The position numbers and the translations under genes were made by a program. From the IMG/VR virus record IMGVR_UViG_3300036985_006248, positions 62,001 to 126,000 of that record: a stretch of 64,000 nt of DNA. One strand, given 5' to 3'. The stretch comes from a virus. The notes under the pieces are model-generated. The model searched no databases. It had not been told where the DNA came from and saw nothing but the letters and a program-made list of their open reading frames with translations. Of this stretch, positions 54,859-63,224 are shown one piece after another. How positions within the stretch are numbered: the stretch's first letter is position 1; each line of letters opens with the position of its first letter.

Positions 54859-55185
54859 TTAATCTTCTCCAAACAACTTTTTTAGACGTAAGTATTCCTT
54901 TAATTCTTTCTTCTTTGCCATCTTTTTTTGCTTCTCGGCATCCATTTTTTGTTTTTCTATACGCTTCAAGCGATTTGCATATTCTTCATCGCTCTCTACA
55001 CGTTCCCCAGATAAATTATAGCTATTTACACCTCCAATATAATAATCAGCGTTAACGGTAAGATTAGAAAAATTAGAATATATCTTTTTATATTCTGCGA
55101 GCATAGAGACTACAGTCTCTAAAGAACCCTCAAAATAATCTTCAGGAATCCTACAAAGCCCAACTTTAATTTTTAGTTTACTCAT
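54859..55185 (-). CDS. Unknown protein with Lys-rich coiled-coil end
   Basis: 108 residues; an alpha/beta start (VGLCRIPEDYFEGSLETVVS) then a long charged helix (EKQKKMAKKKELKEYLRLKK). ATGA coupling with the following gene. Function unknown. Confidence 0.6.
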   Translation of the reverse strand: MSKLKIKVGLCRIPEDYFEGSLETVVSMLAEYKKIYSNFSNLTVNADYYIGGVNSYNLSGERVESDEEYANRLKRIEKQKMDAEKQKKMAKKKELKEYLRLKKLFGED

Positions 55186-55370
55186 ACTTTAATCCACTCT
55201 CTTAGATCAATTATTTCATACCATTCGATAAGACGACGGTTCTTGTCCTTAACTGTTTTAATCTTCGCTTCGGCTTCTTCATGGGTTTCAAATGTTCCAA
55301 TCCAATCTCTTGTTCCTCTGTTTGGATAATAATTTTCTCCCGCTATCAAAAGATAATATTTATTTTTCAC
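55182..55370 (-). CDS. Small conserved-type protein (YYPNRGTRDWIG)
   Basis: 62 residues. YYLLIAGENYYPNRGTRDWI then ETHEEAEAK is a pattern I recall from small phage proteins of unknown function. ATGA-coupled on both sides. Confidence 0.68.
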   Translation of the reverse strand: MKNKYYLLIAGENYYPNRGTRDWIGTFETHEEAEAKIKTVKDKNRRLIEWYEIIDLREWIKV

Positions 55371-55600
55371 TGTTCAGTCTCCTTGAGAACTGCATCGCGC
55401 AATTCTTCTAATCGTGAAGCATCTTGCAAATCCTCTTTGGTGCATAAATCTCCTGATCCGACGACGCGCAGATCCATTTGCTCTAGAGCATCACGTAATA
55501 GCTTAACATGTCTCTTCAATCTGTCGATTTCCGCCACGGGATTACAATCGCATTCTCCATGTACCCACCAACCACAAGATTCCGAGTGCGAGTAACTCAT
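55367..55600 (-). CDS. Small Cys/His and coiled-coil protein
   Basis: 77 residues. ESCGWWVHGECDCNPVAEID has Cys/His and could hold zinc; a coiled coil follows (IDRLKRHVKLLRDALEQ). Coupled by ATGA. Confidence 0.62.
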   Translation of the reverse strand: MSYSHSESCGWWVHGECDCNPVAEIDRLKRHVKLLRDALEQMDLRVVGSGDLCTKEDLQDASRLEELRDAVLKETEQ

Positions 55601-55974
55601 TATATTTCCTCGTGGGATAATGCGTCAATTACCAGTTTATCACACACTAATGTCTTCTGTCCACATTCTTCATACAAAGTCTCTAAGGCTTTACGGAGCA
55701 TATATGACACGCGCTCCATATGAGCTAGCCTGACACGTAGAACCGAGGTGGCACTATCGACTCCTTTTGGAACATCAAGAGGCGATGCCCTAGGAGGTAC
55801 GCTGCAAGCTCCTATCGCAAACTCATCAAGATAGAAGTCACATTGGCGCAAGGCATTTAAAGCATTATCGCGCTCTGCCGTTAATTCATCCAGAGCGGCA
55901 CATACAGCTTCGTTGAGCACCTTGATACACTTATCATAGGCTGTTTCACCTATGGATTTGTCTTTTTTCTTCAT
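55600..55974 (-). CDS. Unknown coiled-coil protein
   Basis: 124 residues, helical (NEAVCAALDELTAERDNALN). A consensus promoter lies about 35 bases upstream, so it heads the four-gene operon on its left. Function unknown. Confidence 0.62.
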   Translation of the reverse strand: MKKKDKSIGETAYDKCIKVLNEAVCAALDELTAERDNALNALRQCDFYLDEFAIGACSVPPRASPLDVPKGVDSATSVLRVRLAHMERVSYMLRKALETLYEECGQKTLVCDKLVIDALSHEEI

Positions 55975-56006
55975 TGTTTGATCTCCATTGACGTTACATA
56001 GAAAAC

Positions 56007-56035
56007 AGTATAACAGATGCTTTTTGAAACATCAA
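56007..56035 (-). promoter_or_regulatory. Promoter
   Basis: TTGATG, 17 bp, TATACT. A leader of about 30 nt runs to the coiled-coil gene. Confidence 0.7.
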
Positions 56036-56037
56036 TG

Positions 56038-56418
56038 CTAAACTTGGGTCTTTAAAACATCTTTTAAACCATTTACCGCTTTATCAACTACTTTTGAGCA
56101 CAGATCTAATTCCTGAGTATATTTGTACATGCCAGCTTGCATTGCTAGTAATTCCTGATTAGACATATTCTCTCTAGTTAATGAGGTCTTTAAAATGGAA
56201 TCAATCTTCATTGAACCTTTTTCCAAGGATGCAATAATTGAAGAAATGGTGCTTGAAATTTTTGAAGTTGATTCAATCTTGTTTACATGATGATTATCAT
56301 GTTGTTTATTGATTGTCACATCAAATTTACTTGGTGCTGTTTTTTCTAATTGTGGACGTGGATGTTCAACAACTTTTTGTAAGCCCGCTGCTGCTATGTT
56401 AGAAAGTGGACCCGCCAT
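56038..56418 (-). CDS. T3SS inner-rod-like protein (YscI/PrgJ/HrpB type)
   Basis: 126 residues. MSNQELLAMQAGMYKYTQEL then DLCSKVVDKAVNGLKDVL and KTQV (85-126) follow the C-terminal pattern of type III secretion inner-rod proteins, sP.ELL.LQ...Y..ELEL.SKV..KA...V..LL.TQ. The rest is Ser/Lys-rich. It starts right after the next gene ends. A phage tail or ejection-channel function is possible; the T3SS link is by motif. Confidence 0.55.
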   Translation of the reverse strand: MAGPLSNIAAAGLQKVVEHPRPQLEKTAPSKFDVTINKQHDNHHVNKIESTSKISSTISSIIASLEKGSMKIDSILKTSLTRENMSNQELLAMQAGMYKYTQELDLCSKVVDKAVNGLKDVLKTQV

Positions 56419-56419
56419 A

Positions 56420-56899
56420 TTATCTGATATTGCTAATGGAGTTTTTTGCTGTGTCGTGTTTTGTCTTTAAAACATTTGATATTGATGAAAACATTGTATT
56501 TTCACGCTGCATAGCCATTTGAACCTGTAGCATTTGTGAGTTCTGAGCTGACATGCTGGCTATATCAGTATTATACTGACCTATACCGCCTGTAGCTGCC
56601 CCAGCAATTAAGTTTGGACCGCTACCACTGCCAGAGCTACCATTTAATCCTACAACGCCTGTAGCGGCGTATGAAGCACCAGAAGTGCCCCCGACTAGAT
56701 TGTTAATCGATGACACTGCTGCTGAAATAACCGCTCCACCGGGTAATGCGCTTCCCAGCAATGCAGCGCCTTGTGATACGGCAGAAGCTCCAGAATATAA
56801 AGCATCATTGACCTTTTCACCAAAGTTTTTTCCCTGTGTTTGTTTTGGTAACGTTACGTTCATTGAGAGACGATTTGGCATACTGATTACATTACTCAT
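56420..56899 (-). CDS. T3SS needle-like/structural protein
   Basis: 159 residues. The Gly/Ala-rich middle is hydrophobic (LLGSALPGGAVISAAVSSIN), and the C-terminal helix SSISNVLKTKHDTAKNSIS then NIR resembles the end of needle proteins (SN..K..KD....I..NI). Adjacent to and co-oriented with the rod-like gene. It might be a helical or channel-lining phage protein. Confidence 0.5.
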   Translation of the reverse strand: MSNVISMPNRLSMNVTLPKQTQGKNFGEKVNDALYSGASAVSQGAALLGSALPGGAVISAAVSSINNLVGGTSGASYAATGVVGLNGSSGSGSGPNLIAGAATGGIGQYNTDIASMSAQNSQMLQVQMAMQRENTMFSSISNVLKTKHDTAKNSISNIR

Positions 56900-56965
56900 A
56901 ACTGTTTCCTTTAAAAAAAAAGTACCTATAGTAATTATCGGAGAATCATTGAACTAGTTGCTTAA

Positions 56966-57175
56966 TTACAATATTTTTTTTAATTCTAGTTTCCATCCCA
57001 AGGCTGTATACTCATCAACCCAATTACGTCTATTATCGTTCCAATATATTATCCATCGTCGATCATGATGTCCGGTTTCTTCTACGACGATACCAAATTT
57101 CTTTCTCAAATCGTCCCAAAGCAAATCACCTGTTTTTATACTCAAGATATTACTTCTTTCTAGTGGAGATATCAA
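56966..57175 (-). CDS. TGDLL paralogue, isolated copy
   Basis: 69 residues, ILSIKTGDLLWDDLRKKFG, IVVEETGHH, WIIYWNDNRR. Overlaps the next gene by 26 bp. The strand order fits the family with TGDLL as box. Confidence 0.7.
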   Translation of the reverse strand: MISPLERSNILSIKTGDLLWDDLRKKFGIVVEETGHHDRRWIIYWNDNRRNWVDEYTALGWKLELKKIL

Positions 57176-57422
57176 TATTTTCTTTTATCTCTTCGCCTAT
57201 AGTAACATCAATTTTATGCAGCGTCCAATATACGGAATCATATTTTTGTTTTATGTACTGAAGCTCAAAAAGATAATCTAGATTCATGTTTTCTGAAAAT
57301 GTCTCTCGTATATCACCATCGCTATCTATAAAAGCATACATCTTTCTCTTGCAAGTGCATTGTTGGTCAGGATATCCCGCGTCACAATACGCACAATTAT
57401 ACCATTTGGTTGCATCGTTCAT
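57150..57422 (-). CDS. Small CxxC protein
   Basis: 90 residues starting MNDATKWYNCAYCDAGYPDQ, then QCTCKRKMYAFIDSDGDIRE; a Cys cluster that could bind zinc. The rest is helical. It starts inside the preceding stop (TAATG). Confidence 0.65.
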   Translation of the reverse strand: MNDATKWYNCAYCDAGYPDQQCTCKRKMYAFIDSDGDIRETFSENMNLDYLFELQYIKQKYDSVYWTLHKIDVTIGEEIKENIDISTRKK

Positions 57423-57628
57423 TAAAGAACCTTTACTTGCATATATTCGTATTCTTCTGCCTTAATAAATTCATCAAAAGAGTATGTTCTAACTTCTTCG
57501 GACTCGGTATCTAAATACGTAATATACGCATCCTTAAGAAAAGTCATCAGCTTTTTCTTATTTGAAAAATACCACTCTTCGGTAGATGGATAATGATAAA
57601 GTTTATAGATTTTCATTTGGCTGCTCAC
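57422..57628 (-). CDS. Small protein (KIYKLYHYPST)
   Basis: 68 residues. SSQMKIYKLYHYPSTEEWYF, then FIKAEEYEYMQVKVL. GTG start overlapping the GC-rich gene's stop as GTGA; the ATG at MKIYKL is the alternative. Possibly a small regulator; unknown. Confidence 0.6.
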   Translation of the reverse strand: MSSQMKIYKLYHYPSTEEWYFSNKKKLMTFLKDAYITYLDTESEEVRTYSFDEFIKAEEYEYMQVKVL

Positions 57629-58086
57629 GACGCGACCTCCGTGCGGAAGACCTCATTGTGCGCCCGCTTCCACGTTGAGCGGGAAGGCACCTCCTCCTCG
57701 GACTCACACACGAGGTCACGAAGCGCCTCCCGCGGCCGGTCAATCTCAGCCAGCAGCACCTCGATGGCGGACGCCATCTCCTTCGGAACCGGGTGGACGA
57801 AGCCTCGCACCTGCACCATTGCCTCGGGGTCGCTGTGCTTCTTCGGGAAACAGCCTTTCGTCGGGCAGTAGAAGCCGACAGAGCCACCGTCAACCTGCGC
57901 CGCACCGCACCGCTCGCAGCCACCATCAGCCGCATCAACCTCGGGAATGGCTGCGATTGCGTCGAGGTAGCCGTTCAGCTCGGCGTTCTTGGCCTCCAGT
58001 TCCGCGACGCGGGCTTGTAACGCCGTAACCCACGGTGTGCCGTCCAAGCAGTCTTCACATATGCAATCGCTAAAGTGTTTGCTCAT
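57625..58086 (-). CDS. GC-rich zinc/coiled-coil protein, probably acquired
   Basis: 153 residues. CICEDCLDG and CERCGAAQ...CPTKGC give three Cys pairs, with a coiled coil between (LQARVAELEAKNAELNGYLD). By eye it is far GC-richer than its neighbours, which points to recent transfer. Role unknown. Confidence 0.72.
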   Translation of the reverse strand: MSKHFSDCICEDCLDGTPWVTALQARVAELEAKNAELNGYLDAIAAIPEVDAADGGCERCGAAQVDGGSVGFYCPTKGCFPKKHSDPEAMVQVRGFVHPVPKEMASAIEVLLAEIDRPREALRDLVCESEEEVPSRSTWKRAHNEVFRTEVAS

Positions 58087-58091
58087 AATTT

Positions 58092-58193
58092 TTAGTCCTT
58101 AAAGTAAATGTTATTGCGATCCATCCACGACCAGACAAGCAACAAAACTAAAATAGCTGTATCAATTCCAGCAGTATAATAATCAATATCCAT
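58092..58193 (-). CDS. Membrane micro-protein
   Basis: 33 residues, MDIDYYTAGIDTAILVLLLV then WSWMDRNNIYFKD. It overlaps the previous gene's end by 11 bp and has GAGAAAG upstream. One hydrophobic span. Confidence 0.5.
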   Translation of the reverse strand: MDIDYYTAGIDTAILVLLLVWSWMDRNNIYFKD

Positions 58194-58455
58194 ATCTTTC
58201 TCTATCTAGGTCGCCTGCCGTTTCTGGCGAAGCGAGTCTAAGTTTATACAATTCAGCACGCGCTTCATCGCGTTCTCTCATAAATCTCTCATCATTTTCT
58301 TCTTTTGCCTTTTTATATGAATCGCGTTCCTTACGCATAGTTTCATAATCATTAAGCAAATCAGATAAGTGTTTCTCGTCTGCAATATTCATAGTGCCGC
58401 GAGCTACCATGTTAATACAATTTTCATAAGCTGAAAGCTTTATCTTAGGAGTCAT
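58183..58455 (-). CDS. Coiled-coil protein
   Basis: 90 residues, mostly one charged helix (TMRKERDSYKKAKEENDERF). ATGA coupling to the upstream gene. Function unknown. Confidence 0.6.
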   Translation of the reverse strand: MTPKIKLSAYENCINMVARGTMNIADEKHLSDLLNDYETMRKERDSYKKAKEENDERFMRERDEARAELYKLRLASPETAGDLDRERYGY

Positions 58456-58697
58456 ATCACATCCTCTATAATCAAGGGGGTATCAAGTACAATCTTTCTA
58501 CAAGACTTTGACACGTTGTTCGAACCCTTAAAGCTCAATGAACAAGCCATTCTTTGTTGGTTTGCTACTTGATTAAGTAAATCACTATTTTCCTGCTTGA
58601 GATCATTGATATACATCATAAACTGATCTCGTGAAACAAAAAAATCATTTCCATTACATTCTTCCGCTACAAGGAAATGAATATCTTCATATTTCAT
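58452..58697 (-). CDS. Unknown small protein
   Basis: 81 residues, MKYEDIHFLVAEECNGNDFF then coiled coil (INDLKQENSDLLNQVANQQR) and Ser/Lys-rich end. AAAGGATAAAACC lies upstream of the ATG. No family recognised. Confidence 0.6.
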   Translation of the reverse strand: MKYEDIHFLVAEECNGNDFFVSRDQFMMYINDLKQENSDLLNQVANQQRMACSLSFKGSNNVSKSCRKIVLDTPLIIEDVI

Positions 58698-58710
58698 GGT
58701 TTTATCCTTT

Positions 58711-58869
58711 TTAGCCTACCAGATGCTTAGTGCTTTTCCACTCAGTAATAATTTTCCAGAAGAGGTGCAGTAAGGTGTCTCCAATATACATGTAGTTTGT
58801 ATGCCATGCAACCCAAATCTTTTTTTCTTTATATATAAGAATACTGCCGATGGTAAAATCAGTTTTCAT
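58711..58869 (-). CDS. IGSIL paralogue, shortest copy
   Basis: 52 residues, MKTDFTIGSILIYKEKKIWV, AWHTNYMYIGDTLL, ITEWKSTKHLVG. ATGA overlap with the upstream paralogue. IGSIL replaces the box; the C-terminal WK motif is kept. Confidence 0.65.
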   Translation of the reverse strand: MKTDFTIGSILIYKEKKIWVAWHTNYMYIGDTLLHLFWKIITEWKSTKHLVG

Positions 58870-59093
58870 AACTTTAACCACTCCTCTAAATATTCTTTAA
58901 ACGCACTGATTTCTAACTCGCTATGTGAGCGTACTCTGTTTTCTTTATTATGAATAAAGTTATCGTGCCAATAGACTTTATATACCCCCGTTTCCGCATC
59001 GACATAGACTATTGTTCCACAGCAGAAATGATCTGTATTCCATCTTGAGTGGTATTTTGCTCTGACAACCATTTCACTCACTTTGTGCGTCAT
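58866..59093 (-). CDS. VSEMV paralogue
   Basis: 75 residues, MTHKVSEMVVRAKYHSRWNT, CCGTIVYVDAETG, YKVYWHDNF, ISAFKEYLEEWLKL. It follows the nucleotidyltransferase gene by 4 bases. The box has changed to VSEMV but the strands and helix are as in the others. Confidence 0.68.
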   Translation of the reverse strand: MTHKVSEMVVRAKYHSRWNTDHFCCGTIVYVDAETGVYKVYWHDNFIHNKENRVRSHSELEISAFKEYLEEWLKL

Positions 59094-59097
59094 TGCC

Positions 59098-59934
59098 TTA
59101 TTCTTCTCCAATCCTTTTTCTATGATTGCCTTTGAATAAAGTTTTCGGCTTGTCATAAAGAGAACTTTGCTCAGATGCTATATATTTTTTGTAGCTTTCC
59201 CAACTACTAATTTCATGATACCAAGGTAAGTCTATCACGGTAGCATCAGTTCTATCAAGACCTTTAAATACAGCAGCCAAATCATAATATCTTGCACTTT
59301 TTTCTGCCCATTCTTCTGCCTGTTTATGCTTAACAATATCGCGACAACGGAAAAAATCTTCAGCACCAAACGTAAATGGTATATGCAGATTATCTTTTAC
59401 AGTTTGTCCGTTATGCGAATATATGACATTCTTCTTTGAAGACAATAAGGCTCTATTTTCTCGGATGGATTCGTCTGGCATAATACCATATGGAAACGAA
59501 CAAAAGAACTTCTCTGGGGCTATCCATTTGCTTATAAAGTTTGATATACGGTAAGCACTATCGGCACCATATAAAACACTCCATCCAAGACAGTCGCGTT
59601 TTATCCTATCTTTTGGATGAATAGGAACATAATATATACTAATTTCTTTAACTTTCTTATAAGCCGTGGGCGTCATAATAAGATAGCATGGATCTAATAT
59701 TACGTCTCCGACTCGCTTTCTTACTATGGGCTGCGTACCCATATGTCCAACTACCCAAATTGTTTCGCACCCAGCCAGCGCACATTGAAATACTGCTCGT
59801 TCAACTGCTAGATAATCTTTTGATATTGGTATCATACTATCATGCCAAGGCATATTGAAGTCTAGTGGCTGTCCACCAATCGGTACAATGCCAGCTAAAT
59901 GCTGAATGTTGTTTTGTTTGTCTATTATTTCCAT
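59098..59934 (-). CDS. Nucleotidyltransferase-like protein (GT-A fold)
   Basis: 278 residues. AGIVPIGGQPLDFNMPWHDS then MIPISKDYLAVERAVFQCAL and ETIWVVGHMG look like the start of a sugar-nucleotidyltransferase-like (Rossmann GT-A) domain; ADSAYRISNF is another block. An enzyme of DNA- or nucleotide-modification is possible, without proof. Confidence 0.6.
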   Translation of the reverse strand: MEIIDKQNNIQHLAGIVPIGGQPLDFNMPWHDSMIPISKDYLAVERAVFQCALAGCETIWVVGHMGTQPIVRKRVGDVILDPCYLIMTPTAYKKVKEISIYYVPIHPKDRIKRDCLGWSVLYGADSAYRISNFISKWIAPEKFFCSFPYGIMPDESIRENRALLSSKKNVIYSHNGQTVKDNLHIPFTFGAEDFFRCRDIVKHKQAEEWAEKSARYYDLAAVFKGLDRTDATVIDLPWYHEISSWESYKKYIASEQSSLYDKPKTLFKGNHRKRIGEE

Positions 59935-59937
59935 AAA

Positions 59938-60684
59938 TTAGTATAGCATACTAATGCTGCTGGGCAAGTCTTTATAGATGTTTTTTCCTAAAGGGTATAT
60001 GTCACGTCTTAAAGGTGTTAACTTAGGAGGTAAGAAACATTCATTTGTTTTATCCCATTTACCTTTTATACCAGAAGCTTTCATGCTTTTGATAGTTTTT
60101 AATCTTACGATGCTTTGGTCATAATCACTATTGAGTAAATCAGCATCACTTATCTTCGATACTGCCAATAAATCTTTTTTGGTGATATTCTTATAAAACC
60201 GTGTTGATGGATAAAAATAGATCTTTTTAACAAAGTCTTCTTTTTCGTCAACTATAAAATCAAGCGGGTGTAAAACTCCGCGATTTACATCAAACCAATC
60301 GATTACCCAATTTTTATCATCTGTTTTACCAGTTGGCGGCGGTAGACCTTCGACTCCATAATCATCGCTGATTACTAAATGATTAAATTTTATTTTGCAG
60401 ACTAAGCTATATCTTGTGACAGCTTTTAAAATATTATCTTCTTGTAAGCGCAAAGAGACTATCTTATCACTAAATGGCAGCAACTGAGACATAGATAGAG
60501 CATATGCCATTTCATCCCATATAGCAATACTTCTTTGCCAGTTTTCTCTTTCATTGTACTTATAAGGTCTTAAAACTCTGGAATAAATTGCTGGGCATTG
60601 ATGTTCATAACAATAAGCCAACGCACCCAAATCGCTACCAATAACCAAACGGTCATAAGATAGTTCAAGGGTGCGCTGTATCAT
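59938..60684 (-). CDS. Unknown protein, phage accessory
   Basis: 248 residues. LSYDRLVIGSDLGALAYCYE resembles a Rossmann-type start, and DDYGVEGLPPPTGKTDDKNW is an unusual block. No family recognised. It starts 8 bases before the NTase-like gene ends. Confidence 0.58.
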   Translation of the reverse strand: MIQRTLELSYDRLVIGSDLGALAYCYEHQCPAIYSRVLRPYKYNERENWQRSIAIWDEMAYALSMSQLLPFSDKIVSLRLQEDNILKAVTRYSLVCKIKFNHLVISDDYGVEGLPPPTGKTDDKNWVIDWFDVNRGVLHPLDFIVDEKEDFVKKIYFYPSTRFYKNITKKDLLAVSKISDADLLNSDYDQSIVRLKTIKSMKASGIKGKWDKTNECFLPPKLTPLRRDIYPLGKNIYKDLPSSISMLY

Positions 60685-60692
60685 GTGTGTTA

Positions 60693-61517
60693 TTATAATT
60701 CTTTCTCAGATCTTTGTTTATACATGTGTAGGGCAAAATCTACTGGCTTGGCCAACGAACCATTTGAGTATTCTTCACCTTCAGGAGCTTCGCTAATAAG
60801 ACCTGCCTTATCATAAAACATTAAAATCATCTCTTTTGGAATAAAGTTTTGTTTTTTTAAGAGTCTTCTTATGATAATATAGTCATTACCAGCTTTGCAC
60901 TTCTCAAGCATCTTATAAAGAAGTTCCGTCTTCGTCTCTTCATTAACAGAGTATTCTTTGGTGAGATATTTTTCTATCCGTCTCAACAAAAAATCTCCAG
61001 AATAATTATCTATACGAATATTCTTTTCTGTTTCTATTTTTTCCCAATCTTCAACCATCCAAACCTTCTTACCATCTGTTGCAATCTTACAATTAGAGAT
61101 ATCAAACCGGTTTAATACAGTTGTTGGACAACCAACGTTCTTGAAAATAAATTGGTGTTTGACACCATAAAGCATACCCTCGTATGCAAACCCACCAAAA
61201 CTGTTTGGCACACAAGGGCGAGGAGCAAGTTTTCCGTATACGTTGTCTAACTGACCTCCTAGCGCGAGAAACTTATCGACTGCTTTTTCACAATCTTTTT
61301 GTGTATAATAGAAGAAGTCAATGTCTCCCTTCTTAAGATTTTGTAAGTCCATAAGAGCAGTCTGTGCCGACGCATTCAAAATTACTTTTCTAAGGAACCC
61401 TCCAGCGATATAACCATTATCAAATAAGTGTTTGTAGCCGCTTCCATTATCAAAAAAATGAGGAAAGTCTGGAACGCTTTTAATCAACCAACTAATGTCT
61501 TTTTCAATGATGTTCAT
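60693..61517 (-). CDS. Nucleotidyltransferase (NTase-fold) protein
   Basis: 274 residues from MNIIEKDISWLIKSV (GGAGG four bases upstream). YIAGGFLRKVILNAS then LKKGDIDFFYYTQKDCEKAV shows the GG..R...D.D arrangement of poly(A)-polymerase/CCA-type NTases. It might act on tRNA or another RNA, apt for a tRNA-rich phage, but the substrate is not shown. Confidence 0.72.
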   Translation of the reverse strand: MNIIEKDISWLIKSVPDFPHFFDNGSGYKHLFDNGYIAGGFLRKVILNASAQTALMDLQNLKKGDIDFFYYTQKDCEKAVDKFLALGGQLDNVYGKLAPRPCVPNSFGGFAYEGMLYGVKHQFIFKNVGCPTTVLNRFDISNCKIATDGKKVWMVEDWEKIETEKNIRIDNYSGDFLLRRIEKYLTKEYSVNEETKTELLYKMLEKCKAGNDYIIIRRLLKKQNFIPKEMILMFYDKAGLISEAPEGEEYSNGSLAKPVDFALHMYKQRSEKEL

Positions 61518-61554
61518 GTAACCTCCAAGGAATAGACTATCGTAAAAAAAGAAA

Positions 61555-61575
61555 CCCGTCAAGCTCAAAGACGGG
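61555..61575 (-). terminator. Rho-independent terminator
   Basis: CCCGTC / GACGGG with a 9-nt loop, flanked by A/T tracts; T-run on the minus strand. Confidence 0.8.
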
Positions 61576-61603
61576 CTTTAAAAAGATAATTGTTGCACAT
61601 TCA

Positions 61604-62314
61604 TTACTTGATTCTTAATTCATTATATGCTTTGATTGTTTCTGGAAAAAGATCTTCAGATATCTTTAAGCATGCATTCGCTACTTGTGTTATTTCCCAT
61701 TGCGCGCCTTCATGAGAACGCAGTTCAATAAACTTGAATAAATTATTTAAGTTGACTGTCCCATAATATTCAGTATATAAGTTCTGCGGCAATACTCCCC
61801 GTGCCTGTTCTCGACAAACACCTGCTTTCATTAAATCTTCATATAGCTCAACTGACTGCCGATTGTGGTAAACCACCAACTCGTTAGCATACATCCCGAG
61901 ATTTTTGTTTCCTTCCAAAATGATTGGGTTAACAAGCTGTTGTGAGTTGCTAGCCTGCCGGTTGTTGGCGTGTTGAGTACGAAAAGACTTTGGTTCATAG
62001 AATTGCAGGTTTTCATCAGTATAACGACGAGAAATTTCGTTATAGCTCCAAGTGCGGTGCCTGTGATGCTGTGAACGAATAAACAACGGAACAACAAACT
62101 TGAAAGTAATCAAGTTGTGCTCAAGAGTTGAAGTGTGTCGATGTTTGATGAGATATCGAATAAGCTTTTTATCTTTTTCATCAAGAGCATTGTCATTATC
62201 TTGACCAAAACTAACTCGCGCACTGTTCACAATTTTTTTATCATTTCCCATATGCTCAACATATTGTACTCTACCGATGTTGTCGCCATATAAATAGATT
62301 GTATCGTTTATCAT
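61604..62314 (-). CDS. thyX: Flavin-dependent thymidylate synthase
   Basis: 236 residues. RHRTWSYNEISRRY at 85-98 is the RHR...S ThyX motif. NSARVSFGQDNDNALDEKD and FYGTVNLNNL-like blocks fit. It makes dTMP from dUMP using FAD and methylene-tetrahydrofolate, alongside the dUTPase. It overlaps the next gene by ATGA. Confidence 0.97.
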   Translation of the reverse strand: MINDTIYLYGDNIGRVQYVEHMGNDKKIVNSARVSFGQDNDNALDEKDKKLIRYLIKHRHTSTLEHNLITFKFVVPLFIRSQHHRHRTWSYNEISRRYTDENLQFYEPKSFRTQHANNRQASNSQQLVNPIILEGNKNLGMYANELVVYHNRQSVELYEDLMKAGVCREQARGVLPQNLYTEYYGTVNLNNLFKFIELRSHEGAQWEITQVANACLKISEDLFPETIKAYNELRIK

Positions 62315-62589
62315 CGATAGAATACTCCATATATTGCCGCTTCTGGCACAAGCAGGTAAACATTACCAAAAGCCTTTATTTCTTCAACCATGTTAGCTGG
62401 AACTAAAACGAGATTATTAACTGAATCGACATAAGGAGATCCGCTTGACGCAGCAAGCAGCCTTACAACTTTGTGAAGTTCTTTAGTCTTGTAGTCGTCT
62501 GGCAGAATGAAGCCAGAGGATTGACCCTCTGGCTTTTTTTCTTCTACCATTTCGACCAAGAGATACTTATTTTTTGGACGAAATTGCAT
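62311..62589 (-). CDS. GroES-like co-chaperonin
   Basis: 92 residues. FRPKNKYLLVEMVEEKKPEG, SGFILPDDYK and VYLLVPEAAIYGVF follow GroES (start 'RPL.DRVLV', mobile loop before 'GI.LP', and an end 'Y.....I..V'). It would cap the phage GroEL encoded 21 kb away, similar to T4 gp31 with host GroEL. ATGA-coupled to thyX. Fairly sure. Confidence 0.75.
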   Translation of the reverse strand: MQFRPKNKYLLVEMVEEKKPEGQSSGFILPDDYKTKELHKVVRLLAASSGSPYVDSVNNLVLVPANMVEEIKAFGNVYLLVPEAAIYGVFYR

Positions 62590-62602
62590 TTTATATCCTT
62601 CT

Positions 62603-62863
62603 TTACTTGACTTTATTAAACATGTCTACAAACTTATCAATGTCGAGGTCACCATGCTTGGCGAAGTTATAAGCCTTGGACACATACTTCATATCTTCCT
62701 TCGACAGCCAATCATTCTCAACATAATTCTTCTTCAAATCAGTCTTCTGCTCCTTAAAAGGTTGCATAGCCTGCTCAACAGCAGCAATAGCACGAACAAA
62801 ATCCTTAATACGTTCTTCCTTGGACTTCGGCTTATCTGTTACATTATCAACGCTGTATGACAT
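62603..62863 (-). CDS. Small charged helical protein
   Basis: 86 residues, Lys/Asp-rich helix (KDFVRAIAAVEQAMQPFKEQ). AAGGAAAAC lies upstream. No family recognised. Confidence 0.6.
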   Translation of the reverse strand: MSYSVDNVTDKPKSKEERIKDFVRAIAAVEQAMQPFKEQKTDLKKNYVENDWLSKEDMKYVSKAYNFAKHGDLDIDKFVDMFNKVK

Positions 62864-62873
62864 AGTGTTTTCC

Positions 62874-63116
62874 TTATGGGGTTATATGCTTCTGAATTTC
62901 TCCAGAAAGTTCGTTGTACTTCTCCTCTAATGTACCATGTGCTTCTGCTTCTTGCAACAGATCTAAATCTATTTTAATTCCCACTTCTTTATTATCCACT
63001 AGGAGCTTACGGAAGAAAACAAAGTCATCGGGCGAATAATAAGTTTCATATGAAAATCTTACAGTGTGTTTAGAACGTTTTGATAATTCATTTTCTAATA
63101 CTTTTTGATTAAACAT
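62874..63116 (-). CDS. Small protein, unknown function
   Basis: 80 residues from MFNQKVLENELSKRSKHTVR, then YETYYSPDDFVFFRKLLVDN. A terminator separates it from the tagged gene on its right. No family recognised. Confidence 0.6.
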   Translation of the reverse strand: MFNQKVLENELSKRSKHTVRFSYETYYSPDDFVFFRKLLVDNKEVGIKIDLDLLQEAEAHGTLEEKYNELSGEIQKHITP

Positions 63117-63135
63117 AGAACTCTCCAAAATAAAA

Positions 63136-63167
63136 CAGCACTACGGTATTGTTGTACCATAGTGCTG
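63136..63167 (-). terminator. Rho-independent terminator
   Basis: CAGCACTACGGTA / TACCATAGTGCTG (one mismatch) followed by TTTTATTTT on the minus strand. Confidence 0.82.
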
Positions 63168-63224
63168 CTCACCAGTTAAGGAGAAATAATATTAGCTTTT
63201 CTTTTTGCGATTACTGGTTCAGAC

